A stretch of DNA of 64,000 nucleotides from Lepeophtheirus salmonis. Its lineage: Eukaryota; Arthropoda; Copepoda; Siphonostomatoida; Caligidae. Positions 49,101 to 51,899 of the stretch are shown here, piece after piece. The position numbers were made by a program, and so were the translations under genes. The stretch spans positions 14,570,001-14,634,000 of the forward strand of contig NC_052140.2 of the NCBI RefSeq assembly GCF_016086655.4. The letters run 5' to 3'. The notes below the pieces were generated by a model, which ran no database searches, was not told the DNA's origin, and saw only the letters and a program-made list of their open reading frames with translations. Position 1 is the first letter of the stretch. Every line of letters begins with the position of its first letter.

Positions 49101-50920
49101 AACAAAATTGGAGAAAAGGAAAACTCTCCCATTTTGTTTTGCTTATTTTTTTTATGTCATAAATACATAAAACCCAATATTTCATGTACATATTTCCCTC
49201 AGCTCAACTAAAGAAATTGTATACAAGAATCTGGTATGAGATGTGATATCAAAGAATGTCCAGCTATGGTCTTTCAAATCAAATTAATCTATAAATAATA
49301 ATGTCATTGTGACAATCAATTTATATACTTCAAGTGCATTTTGAAGTATTTCAAAAGGACTAATCTAAATCTTCCTTATGGATACAAACGGACGATCATA
49401 ATTCGTCAAAGAGTAGAAATTTAATAATCTACGCTCAATTTAAAACAAGAATCATAGGAGAAAAGCGGGGCAACGAATGATATTTTGTGTGTGTTTTTAA
49501 TATAAAACCATGTGGCCATGTGTAACATATACGATACACAGATTTGAGAGCTGGGGAAAACAGAAATTTTTATATACATATTTCCTGCGTGTTACAAGAA
49601 AAAGTTGATCCTATTTATGAGGAGATACTTATAAATACCTGTCCCTTCAAGGGGATTTCTTTTTTGTTTTTCCTTTTTTGACCGAGGGTTCATCCTCATG
49701 ATGTAAATTGACAGCTCTATATCATACAGAAACAGAAAGACATACATACATCAAGAACTTACAAACGAGTGTACAACAATCTATAGTTGTGTGTATTAAA
49801 AAACTGATGGATGATGGAATTATTGGTAGATCTGGTTCACGTTGGTTACTCTGTACATGTTTGTAGGAGTAAAAAACGAGAACATGAAAGGGTTGATGGT
49901 TCTACGCACGCACGACATTTAAAAGTAGCATAGATTAAAACTAAGACGAAAAATAACAAAAACTTTTCAATCATAAATCCTTCATTTGTTTAGAAACCAC
50001 AGGAAAGGGTCTTTATACGGTTGAATATTGGATAATGATCATGTACTCTGTGTCTCAGAGTAGTATGAGATGTACACATATTCAAAAATCAATAGAGGAC
50101 AATCAGTATACCTCTTGTGGCTCAGACTTTAAAGGCACACATCTTGTATTGATAATCAGTTTTTAATGAATAGGTTCATTGTAATGGAATGATTAATAAA
50201 GTAAAATAAAGTGAACTTACGTCGAGGGACTTTTGGGGACGTTGGAGGCGAGACTCCAACATCTTCATCCTCCTCTGGCGACTCTTCTTCATCATCCTCC
50301 TCTTCCATAAATCTCCGCCTCATTCCATGAGGAAGACCGTGATGGTTGTTAGTTGGTGTAACAGAACCTCGAACATCCAACAAATCCTCATGTTCATCAT
50401 CCATTTTTCGAATCACAGGAGAAGAAGATCCGGGTCGAATATAGTCCTCACTGCTACTATTAGAGCTGTGAACAACAGAGGCTGTGAATTGCCGGAAAAA
50501 GTCACTAGAGCTAAATCGTCCTCCCTCTGAGTCATTACTACTGCTTCCGTTGAGAACCGGAGGAGAACGACGAGAGCGAATTGGTGGGGCTGTAAAGGAC
50601 TCATGTTGACGCTTGTTAAAGAGCTCTTCAAAGTGGAGTTTGTCCATGGAGACAAGTGTGTTACGTACAGCTGCTGTAGCGGCTTCCAAGTCCATTTTGA
50701 CGACGGGGTATCCCTTGTGAGTAAGTCTTGAAGAGGAAAAGTCTAAGGGTTGTTCCGGATTGTTGACAATTGCGGATTCGCTTGGAATGTTTGGGGGTGA
50801 GGGTGTTATTCCGACTGCTCCTAGGGGTGGTGGTGACTTGCTACCTGTGCTGTTGTTATTAATGTTGTTGTTTGTACAACTTACAGTAGTGGGTATAAAC
50901 ATCGTGTTCTTATTCAGCAT
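853..50920 (-). CDS. nub: Class II POU-domain transcription factor (whole gene, 9 coding exons)
   Basis: Sequence-specific nuclear transcription factor of the Oct-1/nubbin/pdm class. Coding join on the minus strand: 50920-50221, 16074-16021, 3935-3643, 3580-3290, 3232-2825, 2758-2488, 2415-2043, 1746-1568, 1130-853. Every junction has GT..AG and the phases match, so the frame is open for 948 residues. The POU-specific domain (about 650-724) begins EDSTDLEELEQFAKMFK and contains YTQGDVGLAMGK. A linker of about 20 residues leads to the homeodomain (745-804), starting RRRKKRTSIETTVRIALER and ending VWFCNRRQKEKRI, with the POU hallmark Cys in WFCN. Low-complexity Ser/Pro/Gln-rich segments lie on both sides. 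The class II call rests on RRRKKRTSIET and NMEKEVVRVWFCN. The symbol follows the fly orthologue group; nub and pdm2 cannot be told apart here. The link across the 46-kb intron rests on phase, composition and splice sites, not on transcripts. Confidence 0.85.
1290..1555. repeat. Family R1 dispersed repeat inside the last POU intron
   Basis: This part of the intron between the last two coding exons shares attactccattgtccatcc, gactaatgacagtagctttg and gctctcgtcatattttttac with the R1 copies near 4.4, 5.7, 12.0, 39.6 and 53.0 kb. It is a nonautonomous repeat; the ends are not defined. Confidence 0.45.
1568..1746 (-). CDS. nub: POU gene exon 8 (end of homeodomain, Ser/Pro-rich tail)
   Basis: Acceptor TTTCTCTTAG|GAGACAG restores NRRQKEKRIN, completing the homeodomain C-terminus (nuclear localisation/DNA-contact basic tail). 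The rest is INPSYGSSSGGPSSP..., Ser/Gly/Pro-rich, ending SETPFSGSL. The donor CTAT|GTAAGT leaves one base. If this donor is not used, the frame runs CKFSYEY and stops near 1545, a shorter possible C-terminus. Confidence 0.92.
2043..2415 (-). CDS. nub: POU gene exon 7 (rest of POU-specific domain, linker, most of homeodomain)
   Basis: Acceptor TTTATAG|GTTACAC, donor AATAG|GTATTT. Encodes YTQGDVGLAMGKMYGNDFSQ then TTISRFEALNLSFKNMCKL and KPLLAKWLEDAD. The recognition-helix sequence SQTTISRFEALNLSFKNM is the POU-specific signature. A linker of about 20 residues follows, then RRRKKRTSIETTVRIALER up to VWFCN plus two bases of Arg. Read through without splicing the frame would stop four codons later, so the intron must be removed to complete RRQKEKR. 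The following intron is 296 bp. Confidence 0.96.
2488..2758 (-). CDS. nub: POU gene exon 6 (start of POU-specific domain, residues 583-673)
   Basis: Acceptor TTGTTTAG|TTTCAT, donor TTGG|GTGAGA, leaving one base. Encodes FHHAMAQAANQLHQIQKKQQ, a basic stretch, then ELAPEDSTDLEELEQFAKMF and KQKRIKLG, which is helix 1 and the start of helix 2 of the POU-specific domain. The split Gly codon is completed by the next exon to give KLG-YTQGDVG, the usual junction between helices in the POU-specific domain. Confidence 0.93.
2825..3232 (-). CDS. nub: POU gene exon 5 (Ser/Thr/Pro-rich, residues 447-582)
   Basis: Acceptor TTAACTAG|GGC, donor CCACAG|GTACTA, phase 0-0. Begins GITNLFGRGTPPMPSLSNLV, then long Ser/Thr runs, and ends PFGIIGNSPQ. 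It is a disordered linker between the Q-rich region and the POU domain. Many of its codons are repetitive (TCA/TCC/ACA), making the exon prone to length change. Next intron 66 bp. Confidence 0.85.
3290..3580 (-). CDS. nub: POU gene exon 4 (glutamine-rich activation region, residues 350-446)
   Basis: Acceptor CTGCCTACAG|ATT, donor CAA|GTAAGA, phase 0 at both ends. It encodes a basic-plus-alanine stretch (LAAVAARQMAVAASKKEGE), a Pro/Ser block, then a glutamine tract QAIQQALQQQQQNIQQHLQN followed by LLLLQQ. This is the classic transactivation layout of Oct-1/pdm N-termini. Ends PQPLLTNQ and continues into GITNLFGRG of the next exon across a 57-bp intron. Confidence 0.85.
3643..3935 (-). CDS. nub: POU gene exon 3 (residues 252-349)
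   Basis: Acceptor CTCCATAG|TA; an alternative AG five bases further in (AAAAG|AT) also keeps the frame. Donor CAA|GTGAGT at 3643. It encodes KDQDSKNDGSSEEYEYSNG, an Asn/Asp-rich stretch, then Pro/Ser-rich sequence and a small helical segment AANVQAALAALGAGQLSLNQ at its end, which resembles the hydrophobic/Gln segment ahead of the Q-rich region in class II POU proteins. The intron to the next exon is only 62 bp. Confidence 0.82.
3936..6869. other. Giant intron, 3' part: dispersed repeat copies, no exon seen
   Basis: Holds two copies of a dispersed repeat (family R1). One, at about 4300-4560, has the hallmark words attactcca and aataatgacagctttt. The other, at about 5400-5830, carries ataattgtaaatcctTGttgg, gatccaatgaaac and gccattctttaaattgtcagga. 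The latter aligns over its length with 12390-12790. No open coding exon with splice sites was found. Confidence 0.5.
6870..8226 (+). mobile_element. Tc1/mariner-superfamily transposon, complete with TIRs and TA flanks
   Basis: Terminal inverted repeats of 25 bp: the left begins AGGGAGCGGGGATCAAATTG at 6871, and the reverse complement of the right end (8201-8225) reads the same with one mismatch (TTGCC versus CGCC side). Both ends are flanked by TA (6868-6869 and 8227-8228), the target duplicated by this superfamily. The 1357-bp length is typical. It lies in the giant intron in the sense opposite to the POU gene. The near-identical TIRs suggest recent insertion. Confidence 0.9.
7045..8103 (+). 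pseudogene. Mariner-type transposase (DD37D), one in-frame stop
   Basis: Cut-and-paste transposase of about 350 residues. The N-terminal part (KSYKWNEELSRSAVVMGLVN, then a helix-turn-helix reading STIASTLGVNLRTVQRIRKK) runs into a TAG at 7240-7242 after RAPKE. The same frame then continues intact from DADRKVRDTDF to IDANGDYFE. Catalytic motifs: SDEKNF (first Asp), WQQDSAPCH (second Asp) and NSLDLNPLDYFVWG (third Asp in PLDY), with 37 residues between the second and third. The expected start codon position reads ATA (7045), so the start may be lost as well. From GTG/ATG at 7285/7294 an ORF of 272 residues remains without the DNA-binding N-terminus. Probably nonfunctional alone. Confidence 0.88.
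8227..9742. other. Intronic AT-rich sequence, no gene
   Basis: Only microsatellite-like TATATA runs (near 8700, 9075-9095, 9110-9130) and no exon-like GC peak with splice sites. Confidence 0.5.
9743..10400. mobile_element. Palindromic (foldback) mariner derivative
   Basis: Two arms of about 200 bp are inverted repeats of one another. The left arm ends ...gtgcagatccagct (to about 9957) and the right arm begins gctggatctgcac (about 10206). Further matches in order are AAGCTTCT, CTGTGT.GCC and GTTATCA, then GCTTTCAAA and the outer ends. The centre of about 245 bp is unique. The left arm on the minus strand reads like a mariner transposase C-terminus (QSFWRCVAGVIRKGG), so the palindrome seems to be an inverted duplication of a mariner 3' end including its TIR (tacagtgtgg). 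Confidence 0.7.
10548..11020. mobile_element. hAT-like nonautonomous element with an insertion
   Basis: The left end CAGGAGTGGTTCTCAAATG is typical of hAT TIRs. The right end, reverse complemented, reads AGGAAGGGATTCTAAATC (about 11 of 17 bases match). A direct repeat, gggggtac followed by tttacaagtggtacat, occurs at about 10609-10650 and 10951-10993, bracketing an AT-rich insert that starts ggggtgtcaatgg. The flanking 8-mers TAGCTTAC and TAGTGTAC are imperfect. No transposase. Confidence 0.45.
11021..12360. other. Intronic sequence, repeat fragments
   Basis: No exon found. An R1-like fragment occurs at about 11990-12170 (attactcc, cctacacattaaacatatgg). The rest is unassigned. Confidence 0.4.
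12390..12790. repeat. Family R1 dispersed repeat copy
   Basis: Aligns with about 5400-5830 through ttataattgtaagtcctg, ccatccaatgtccatg, gctgatctaatgaaac, aacattcttccaattttcag and agcacacccaaa. Contains a C-tract at about 12532. Nonautonomous, no ORF of its own. Confidence 0.55.
13110..13815 (-). pseudogene. Mariner-like transposase relic (family M2, copy 1)
   Basis: The minus strand gives VKAFKESDGLVRPERKTHDR then NTIKLNKHWPPSSQYLNPLD, a mariner-type third-Asp region (WPPSS..LNPLD), then a frameshifted C-terminal part. The flank cataacctattcc...catagatctcagg is shared with two further relics near 20.2 and 30.5 kb, showing one family. Broken by frameshifts and stops; the DNA-binding domain was not recovered. 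Confidence 0.65.
14085..15010. repeat. Family R2 dispersed repeat copy
   Basis: Begins gtgcgtcaatataaaaacaa and contains gtgacaatcaattttgacta with cttcaagtgcaat, then gtcaaagaatacaaat. The same ordered words recur near 24.98-25.56, 26.11-26.38, 41.26-42.53, 48.07-48.45 and 49.08-49.46 kb. Reverse-oriented termini (ttgttcaagattgtttttat) occur at about 31.84 and 47.45 kb, suggesting inverted termini. Confidence 0.55.
15438..15990 (+). pseudogene. Mariner-like relic close to the 54-nt exon
   Basis: The left terminus tatacagggtgattcaaaac resembles a mariner TIR. Near 15835-15905 the plus strand reads EPSFSPELYPLDFAALMI, matching the SPDLNPLDF region around the third catalytic Asp. The middle is deleted. 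It ends about 30 bp before the donor side of the cassette exon. Confidence 0.45.
16021..16074 (-). CDS. nub: POU gene 54-nt internal (probably cassette) exon, 18 codons
   Basis: Deep in the giant intron the minus strand reads TTTTTATTGCAG|TGGATTTGGAG...CATCCAC|GTAAGT: a strong pyrimidine tract and acceptor, then an open 54 nt, then a consensus donor. The incoming base C from exon 1 completes CTG (Leu), and the outgoing C joins TA of the next exon to give CTA (Leu). The peptide is L-DLETTSKAIQELNSGHP. The length is a multiple of three and phases are 1-1, so inclusion or skipping keeps the frame. GC content is well above the flanks. I do not recognise the peptide. It could be constitutive; the symmetric phase makes a cassette plausible. 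Confidence 0.72.
16080..17700. other. Intron upstream of the 54-nt exon; hairpin-forming purine/pyrimidine tracts
   Basis: No exon seen. Contains two inverted polypurine/polypyrimidine repeats: cccctctttcc (about 16223) with ggaaagagagagagggg (about 16242), and ctctcctctcc (about 16460) with ggagaggagag (about 16514). There is also a CACTCACTCACT run. The remainder is AT-rich. Confidence 0.5.
17860..18640. repeat. Degenerate tandem array, about 6 units of 111-143 bp
   Basis: The core phrase gcagattttatcccttgaac and ctctcttaacaaaacattca, or a variant, recurs at about 17871, 18009, 18152, 18275, 18404 and 18515. Units also share tatacaaaatactcca before the core and aaattgaagatttt after it. Divergence between units is high, so it is old. 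No coding frame is conserved. Confidence 0.7.
18641..19295. other. Intronic sequence, no gene
   Basis: Simple repeats only: TGTATGTATGTATG (about 18832) and a CCCCCCCCCACTCTCTCTCTC tract (about 18884-18904). Confidence 0.45.
19303..19460. repeat. Two tandem units of about 82 bp
   Basis: Unit 1 starts ccaggacttgcaagcccaat at 19303. Unit 2 starts ccaggaccccagccaaccca at 19385. They share agggcttgaaact, ggtgtt and tctttggatgtat in the same order. Confidence 0.55.
20020..20320. mobile_element. Mariner-like relic (family M2, copy 2, end fragment)
   Basis: Shares cacaataattgccatatgg-type sequence, gtaagctgaatctgatgag and acatagatctcagggttacc with the ends of the relics at 13.1-13.8 and 30.2-30.9 kb, closing with aacatctccctcctgtata like 13.8 kb. 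No intact frame. Confidence 0.5.
20330..21440. other. Intronic sequence, no gene
   Basis: AT-rich with homopolymer runs. Short ORFs near 21.1-21.4 kb on both strands are low-complexity Phe/Ile/Tyr-rich and look spurious. Confidence 0.45.
21445..21620 (-). pseudogene. Decayed copy of the POU gene's terminal exon and its acceptor side
   Basis: Plus-strand 21489-21590 aligns with 1069-1160. Shared: aggtcgt, ttggtggtgttg, gtgagg, aatgtacat, aatca and gtcaaat, in the same order and spacing within 2 bp; the outer 39 bp match at about 29 positions. The copy spans the exon/intron border, so it came from DNA, not mRNA. An indel and a stop break the frame, and the splice acceptor AG is lost. Confidence 0.6.
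21621..22430. other. Intronic sequence, unassigned
   Basis: No coding exon recognised. Small ORFs near 21.7-22.4 kb have no domain I know. Confidence 0.4.
22430..22870 (+). pseudogene. Probable mariner transposase N-terminal relic
   Basis: The plus strand gives DLIDAEIKVLRIMVILKCSR, then KAGSGGYILKRYLEFLSILE and KNIKEAPAK before a stop. This resembles a helix-turn-helix plus the (R)KAGSGG..L..LE.KI...P region of mariner transposases. Frames shift afterwards (FVESFLKQP). The catalytic domain is missing. Family assignment is tentative. Confidence 0.45.
22871..23460. other. AT-rich intronic sequence with TATA microsatellites
   Basis: TATATATATATA runs at about 22963-22978 and 23084-23100. No gene. 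Confidence 0.5.
23462..24118 (+). mobile_element. Mariner-like nonautonomous element
   Basis: The left end tatacagggtatacaagcaa and the reverse-complemented right end tatactggatggacattaaa are imperfect inverted repeats starting TATAC. Near 23588 the plus strand has ATGGAATCCATTGAA, closely resembling ATGGAATCAATTGACGAATT at about 19897 (encoding MESIDEFVVPN), so both come from one transposase start region. Internal frames are destroyed. Confidence 0.45.
24980..25565. repeat. Family R2 dispersed repeat copy
   Basis: Contains agccccgatatggtc, attgtgacaataaactttcg, attgtgacgataaact and gtccaagaatacaaattta, matching the internal words of the R2 copies at 14.9 and 42.4 kb. At least one internal block is duplicated. 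Confidence 0.5.
26110..26385. repeat. Family R2 dispersed repeat copy (short)
   Basis: Starts tggtccatcaacatgaaaac and has tgtccccgatatggccttta and ttgactacttcaaagac about 230 bp later, the same spacing as the 48.07- and 49.08-kb copies. Confidence 0.5.
26386..29015. other. Intronic sequence, no gene recognised
   Basis: AT-rich with homopolymer tracts (poly-T at about 28150). The 73-residue frame at 28790-29011 is not flanked by good splice sites and has no known domain. Confidence 0.4.
29020..29315. repeat. Tandem repeat, about 109-bp period, 2.5 units
   Basis: The phrases ggttttaacc, cttgccgtagttttaat / tttgccattgttttaat, acatgga.c..ggttcatttt and tgtgaagtagcaacggt recur in order, with gttttaa(c/a)c at about 29087, 29196 and 29304. 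Units are about 75-80 percent alike by eye. Confidence 0.65.
29494..29695. mobile_element. Possible hAT-like element end
   Basis: CAGCGTTTCCCAACC followed by a stretch of about 200 bp resembles the end of hAT nonautonomous elements. I found neither the other end nor the 8-bp target repeat. Confidence 0.25.
30190..30870 (-). pseudogene. Mariner-like transposase relic (family M2, copy 3)
   Basis: Aligns with the 13.1-13.8-kb relic: catgatgggatccataat versus catgataggatcaatagt, cacagcctccaaccagacac versus cacagcctccagcctggcac, then cctcgggcttgcactgtgca near the end. The frame is broken throughout and the catalytic region is not readable. Confidence 0.5.
30857..31080. repeat. MITE family R3 copy
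   Basis: tatttaggactgaagactg, cctaaaaacttataaagtta, accgtcctaaagactggt and aggaccgatcctcaaactgg match, in inverse orientation, the element at 62488-62717. It adjoins the end of the mariner relic before it. Confidence 0.5.
31081..35820. other. Intronic sequence, simple repeats, no gene
   Basis: Contains an R2 reverse terminus near 31840-31875, low-complexity purine/pyrimidine tracts at 32.25-32.53 kb (TTCTTTCTTTCTTTC then CTCTCTCTCTCTC), TATA runs near 32660, and a perfect 28-bp palindrome at 34031-34058. A 140-residue frame at 32014-32436 is Lys/Phe low complexity and not credible. Confidence 0.45.
34031..34058. repeat. Perfect inverted repeat, 13-bp arms, 2-bp spacer
   Basis: Arms ataaacacggctt and aagccgtgtttat are exact reverse complements around aa. 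The GC core (CACGGC/GCCGTG) stands out in an AT-rich intron. Confidence 0.9.
35830..36240 (+). pseudogene. Mariner transposase C-terminal relic
   Basis: The plus strand shows DGASCQIAEKNEASLKPKFA (the QDGAP-like second Asp region), a frameshift, then FPNINPLDLYLWSTVKNKVN, the third catalytic Asp region, and SIDSLESSI before a stop, then EAWEVSFFQKIACHFSEMSR. At least two frameshifts or stops. N-terminal part absent. Confidence 0.6.
36590..37290 (+). pseudogene. Mariner-type transposase relic, catalytic core
   Basis: Pieces in order on the plus strand: SDKKIFTLDTVLNKRNDRFL and VESRAQVECIFRTKHPAQVM (first Asp region), DNYVFAQDGAQAHTSKKVHY (second Asp), and ADFWPSPSPDEN (third region, damaged). 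Frames change between pieces. The left edge acaggatgaggactcaaaaa may be a TIR; the right edge is overrun by an R3-like fragment (cagtcctaaaaactttta) at about 37275. Confidence 0.7.
37391..41255. other. Intronic sequence, repeat fragments, no gene
   Basis: R1-like fragment at about 39570-39900. Clusters of ATTCGA/GTCGA words at 38555-38605 and 40680-40735. No exon recognised. Confidence 0.4.
41264..42535. repeat. Family R2 dispersed repeats, two nested or tandem copies
   Basis: Two starts (gtgcgtcaatataaaaacaa at about 41270 and gttgcgtcaacataagaaca at about 41493). Internal words are gattgtgattatcaatttta, tatcaattttggctaaatta and gttgaagaatacaaat. Contains a perfect 12-bp-arm hairpin at 41350-41376. 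Confidence 0.5.
42550..43152 (-). pseudogene. Mariner transposase DNA-binding-domain relic
   Basis: The minus strand reads IAIIRPLGLSATFVFKVRRK then FEAPKGLGSIPQTRLNNKPT and EPCATAKTNL. This fits a helix-turn-helix followed by the (G)SIP(K)TGRN-type linker of mariner transposases. The upstream part (MLPLNKLQGVQTIYAATLKR) does not fit and may be flank. No catalytic domain. The outer end tacagggtgctcaagctttc looks like a TIR. Confidence 0.5.
43160..44035. other. AT-rich intronic sequence, no gene
   Basis: Short Lys/Ile/Phe-rich frames on both strands at 43.2-43.7 kb are low complexity. Nothing else seen. Confidence 0.45.
44040..44560 (-). pseudogene. Mariner transposase C-terminal relic
   Basis: The outer end acagtgtgttccgccaattg looks like a TIR. 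The minus strand includes WPPAYHIAILRTMGSVAPLI, then GTPSATSHMNVDALLAVMER and DDIYGRNTCQA, resembling the (N)VDALK..V..EW..M region after the third Asp. Stops interrupt it. Confidence 0.45.
44561..48060. other. AT-rich intronic sequence, no gene recognised
   Basis: Homopolymer runs around 45.6 and 46.5 kb. An R2-type reverse terminus (ttgttcaagattgtttttat) lies at about 47450. No exon found. Confidence 0.4.
48067..48455. repeat. Family R2 dispersed repeat copy
   Basis: Starts gtacatcaacataaaaacaa, then agccctgatattggccctgt and gatgaattttggctatttta about 235 bp later. Confidence 0.5.
49003..49030. repeat. Perfect AT-rich inverted repeat
   Basis: atattcattaat, spacer cata, attaatgaatat: 12-bp exact arms. 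Confidence 0.8.
49080..49465. repeat. Family R2 dispersed repeat copy
   Basis: Starts gttttcaacacaaaagcaat and has cattgtgacaatcaatttat and cttcaagtgcattttg about 230 bp later, then cgtcaaagagtagaaattta. Confidence 0.5.
49466..50220. other. 5' end of the giant intron, no gene
   Basis: Begins at the donor GTAAGT (minus strand, 50220). Less AT-rich than the rest and possibly regulatory; no defined motif is claimed. Confidence 0.4.
50221..50920 (-). CDS. nub: POU gene exon 1 (N-terminal coding exon, residues 1-233)
   Basis: Starts at ATG 50920 (context GACATGC, purine at -3). The frame is also open upstream to a good acceptor (CTCCTTTCAG, AG at 50955-50954), which would put TLLAAASWSLD ahead of the Met. 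I read that stretch as 5' UTR or as coding from an earlier exon. Composition is Asn/Ser/Pro-rich, with a PEQPLDFSSS segment (residues 55-64) resembling the PxDLS CtBP-binding consensus, a helical-looking stretch VVKMDLEAATAAVRNTLVSM, serine-rich runs, and an acidic tract MEEEDDEEESPEEDEDVG near the end. The donor is C|GTAAGT after codon 233, leaving one base, which matches both the 54-nt exon and the exon at 3935. It is assigned to the POU gene by strand, phase and composition. No conserved N-terminal domain is recognised. Confidence 0.75.
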
Positions 50921-51240
50921 GTCGAGGCTCCATGATGCAGCGGCAAGGAGAGTCTGAAAGGAGCCAGAGGAAAAGAGTTGATATTTGCTATGAGTAGTTC
51001 ACACACCTTTAAAAGATAGAATAATAGGGATCAGTTATGTCTATAGGGCATTATGATGTGATCAAAAAAAAAAAAAAATCAGTCAGTTCAAATGTTTTAG
51101 TTTTTTTTACCTTTGTGTCTAGTCCAATGTTTGAGAGTTAATGAAATCTCTTGAGTGCTACTTCTGTTCAGTTTGTACAAGATTTACTTTTTTTTTTTAA
51201 ATGAAAAATAAATTTTAATAATATTTGATCAATCACTCAC

Positions 51241-51830
51241 AAAATGTTCAATGATTTTTTTTTTTTTTGTGCTCAACTATTTTTGAAATGTTTTATAAAC
51301 ATTGGGAAAAAGAATTGGGGTGAAGAAAAAGAGGGACGGATCTTGTGTGAAGTACGAACAGAAAATGAAGAAAAGAAAAAATATTTAGATATACATATAG
51401 TAGTAATGTATAGTCAAAAGATCGGTGAAAAAAAAAAGTAGTATGAAGAAGCGCTTTCGAATAAAGAAGAGAGAAGTCCGGTCCGACAACAGTTTGAAAG
51501 CGGAACGTCCTGAAATTCTTCTTCTCCTTTTAAAAAAAAAATAAAGGGGGAACAATAATCAAAAATAAAAATAAGAACAAGAATAAAAAAAGTTTTCTTT
51601 TTCTTCACGAGGACGTCTAAAGCTCTGCTGCTCTCCAACAAGAAAGGGAGAAGAAGGGAAGGGAAAAGAAGAAAAGAAAATGTCCGCCTTTCAAGCCTTT
51701 TGCAACCATACAAAGAGGAAGAAATCCTCTCTCTCCTTTTTTTTGAAAAATATTCCTTTTTCTCTCTCTCTCTTTTTATTATTTTCGCGGGCGAATTTCA
51801 TTTTGACAATTTTTATATATATTTAAATAA
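51241..51830 (-). promoter_or_regulatory. Possible noncoding first exon and promoter of the POU gene
   Basis: A consensus donor GTGAGT on the minus strand begins at 51240 and would pair with the CTTTCAG acceptor at 50954 (287-bp intron). The exon upstream has stops in the required frame, so it would be 5' UTR. About 51.45-51.70 kb is richer in GC and CpG than its surroundings. A minus-strand TATATAAAA lies near 51811-51822 and a CCGGAAGT ETS-type site near 51845. All of this is inference from motifs; no transcript data. Confidence 0.3.
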
Positions 51831-51899
51831 ATGTAAATTAAATACCGGAAGTGGCGCTCTCTACATACTACTCTCCCTTTTGTTCCCTCTCTCCTTTCA

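Noticed and set aside
50327..50957. Plus-strand frames opposite POU exon 1
   Set aside because: Shadows of the real minus-strand coding exon.
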